NCBI RefSeq assembly: GCF_003633685.1 | Contig: NZ_RBKT01000001.1 | Location: 496,001-560,000 of the forward strand | Source: Micromonospora pisi | GTDB lineage: Bacteria; Actinomycetota; Actinomycetes; Mycobacteriales; Micromonosporaceae | DNA length: 64,000 bases | Direction: 5' to 3' | Shown: positions 62,853 through 64,000 of the stretch, piece after piece | Numbering within the stretch: the stretch's first letter is position 1 | How the letters are laid out: each line of letters starts with the position of its first letter | The notes under the pieces: generated by a model | The model's input: the letters and a program-made list of their open reading frames with translations, nothing else | What the model was told of the DNA's origin: nothing | Database searches by the model: none | Program-made: the position numbers and the translations under genes

Positions 62853-63923
62853 ATGACGACGCCACACGAGATCGCGCTGCTCCGGCTCGTCGCCCAGCGG
62901 ATCGCGAACCCGCCGCCGGCCACCCCGACCGACACCGTCCGTTGGTTGACCGCCGCCCAGGCACAGGACTTTCCCGGGGCGCTCACCTCCATCGCGCTAC
63001 GCTCCGCCGGCGGCACCCGCCAGGCCGTGCACGCGGCGCTCGACGCTGGCGAGATCGTCAGGTCATGGCCGATGCGCGGCACCCTGCACCTGCTGGTCGC
63101 CGAGGACCTGCCCTGGGTCCTCGGGCTGACGGCGTCACGTACGCTGGCCCGCGCCGCCGGGCGTCAGGCCCAACTCGGTCTCGACCCGGCGACCCTGGTA
63201 CGGGCCCGGGACCTGGCCGTGGAGGCGCTCGTCGGCGGTCACCGGTTGCGCCGCGACGAACTGCTCGCCGTCTGGAACACCGCCGGACTTGGCACCGATG
63301 CCCAGCGCGGCTACCACCTGATCTGGCACCTGGCGCAGACCGGGACGCTCTGTTTCGGACCGATGGCCGACGGCGAGCAGCAGATCGTGCTCGTCGACGA
63401 GTGGATCCCACAACCCCGCCGACCGGACCGGGAGGAGGCCCTCGGCGAACTGGCCGCGCGTTACTTCCGCGGCCACGGCCCCGCCACGACCAGGGACTTC
63501 ACCCGCTGGGCGAACCTGGTGGCGGCGGACGTACGGGTCGGTCTGGCGCTGGCCCGGCCGACGCTCGCCCGGATCGAGGTCGACGGTGTCGAGTACCTGA
63601 TGGACCCGCTCACCCCGGAACTGCTCGACACCGACCGGGCCCGCGCCGGCGGAGTGTTCCTGCTACCGGGATTCGACGAGTTCATCCTCGGCTACCAGGA
63701 TCGCTCGGCGGTGCTCCCGGCCGAGTTCGCGGACCGCATCGTCCCCGGCAACAACGGCATGTTCCGGCCGACGGTGATCGCCGACGGCCGGGTCCTCGGC
63801 ACCTGGACCCGGAACCGGCGGGGCGCCGACCAGGGCGTCGTCGCGACCCCGTTCCGCGACTTCCCGCCCGATGTCCTGGACGCGATCCCGTTGACCTACG
63901 CCAGGCTACCGATGCCGGAGTGA
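62853..63923 (+). CDS. Winged-helix DNA-binding protein, AlkX/YcaQ (HTH_42) family
   Basis: The 356-residue protein belongs to the HTH_42 family, whose members YcaQ/AlkX and AlkZ are DNA glycosylases that unhook crosslinks. Family marks are AAQAQDFPGAL near residue 35, where QAQ corresponds to the catalytic QxQ/QxD motif, WPMRGTLHLLVAEDLPWVL, GHGPATTRDFTRWANL in the second winged helix, LLPGFDEFILGYQDRS and IVPGNNGMFRPTVIADGRVLGTWTR. It starts MTTPHEIALLRL, a normal N-terminus, and is divergent from the condensation-like gene by 187 bp. In antibiotic producers such proteins can repair alkylated DNA; a general repair role is equally possible. Confidence 0.85.
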   Translation: MTTPHEIALLRLVAQRIANPPPATPTDTVRWLTAAQAQDFPGALTSIALRSAGGTRQAVHAALDAGEIVRSWPMRGTLHLLVAEDLPWVLGLTASRTLARAAGRQAQLGLDPATLVRARDLAVEALVGGHRLRRDELLAVWNTAGLGTDAQRGYHLIWHLAQTGTLCFGPMADGEQQIVLVDEWIPQPRRPDREEALGELAARYFRGHGPATTRDFTRWANLVAADVRVGLALARPTLARIEVDGVEYLMDPLTPELLDTDRARAGGVFLLPGFDEFILGYQDRSAVLPAEFADRIVPGNNGMFRPTVIADGRVLGTWTRNRRGADQGVVATPFRDFPPDVLDAIPLTYARLPMPE

Positions 63924-63971
63924 GACCGACAGCACTGTGTCCGGCGACCGTGGGTCGATAGCGTCGACCAC

Positions 63972-64000
63972 ATGAGCGACGCCGCCCGCCCCCTCACCCC
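63972..64000 (+). CDS. Possible start of a further gene (cut by window edge)
   Basis: An ATG at 63972 opens MSDAARPLT to the edge. It lies 48 bp after the winged-helix gene in the same direction. A ribosome site is not obvious and nothing more can be said. Confidence 0.3.

Noticed and set aside
1-64000. CRISPR arrays, rRNA or tRNA genes, insertion sequences
   Set aside because: No regularly spaced short repeats, no rRNA-like stretch, no cloverleaf with CCA-side features and no transposase were recognised on reading both strands; short tRNAs could still be missed by eye.

Overview
The window is high-GC DNA with actinobacterial gene style: GTG starts, ATGA start/stop overlaps, GGAG-type ribosome sites, F420-linked enzymes and SPASK-type secreted proteins. 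Frequent CGTACG-like words and a GGGCCC-rich hairpin at about 5.8 kb suggest a filamentous actinomycete of the Micromonosporaceae (Micromonospora or a relative). That assignment is inference; no rRNA or tRNA gene was seen. Most of the window reads as chromosomal, with two accessory blocks.

Layout. 1-9.0 kb: end of an SDR gene, a FabF-like ketosynthase divergent from a TetR regulator around a perfect 19-bp operator-like palindrome, a Nudix hydrolase, a lipoprotein, a hemerythrin, an F420-type LLM oxidoreductase, small DUF proteins, a type IB topoisomerase and a GT87 mannosyltransferase-like protein. 9.0-15.5 kb: a sugar operon (binding protein, two permeases, Gfo/Idh/MocA dehydrogenase, TIM-barrel isomerase) divergent from a LacI regulator with a LacI-type operator between them. 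15.4-19.8 kb: GNAT, a degenerate IMPase-family protein, a beta-helix lipoprotein and a secreted asparaginase. 19.8-25.2 kb: an FecBCD-type ABC operon with an embedded methyltransferase (possibly an F420-0 importer) and a polyprenyl glycosylphosphotransferase. 25.7-30.4 kb: a parE/parC-type topoisomerase pair.

30.8-44.2 kb is the most unusual block. It holds a desaturase, a threonine-synthase-like PLP enzyme and a 2,463-residue NRPS of order A-T-C-A-T-TE-MFS, in which the thioesterase nucleophile is Cys instead of Ser and an exporter is fused to the end of the assembly line. Upstream lie a GNAT and a TetR regulator; the regulator is divergent from a UvrA-like (DrrC-type) two-cassette ATPase around a 16-bp palindrome. 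By-eye pocket residues of both A domains are acidic, suggesting a small dipeptide of basic amino acids. Maturation by the desaturase and PLP enzyme, export by the MFS domain and protection by the UvrA-like protein are a testable proposal.

45.4-55.2 kb is a run of four secreted carbohydrate-active proteins: GH95-like; ThuA with a 3-keto-disaccharide-hydrolase-like domain and two discoidin domains; PQQ-type sugar dehydrogenase with PKD and CBM6; and GH99. Three end in fascin-like beta-trefoil domains, two of them encoded by nearly identical DNA. Hairpins separate the genes.

55.4-64 kb returns to chromosomal genes: a DEAD-box helicase with an RG-rich tail, a YkvA-like membrane protein, an APC transporter, a disordered small protein, a free-standing degenerate condensation-domain protein divergent from an AlkX/YcaQ-like winged-helix protein, and the first codons of a possible further gene.
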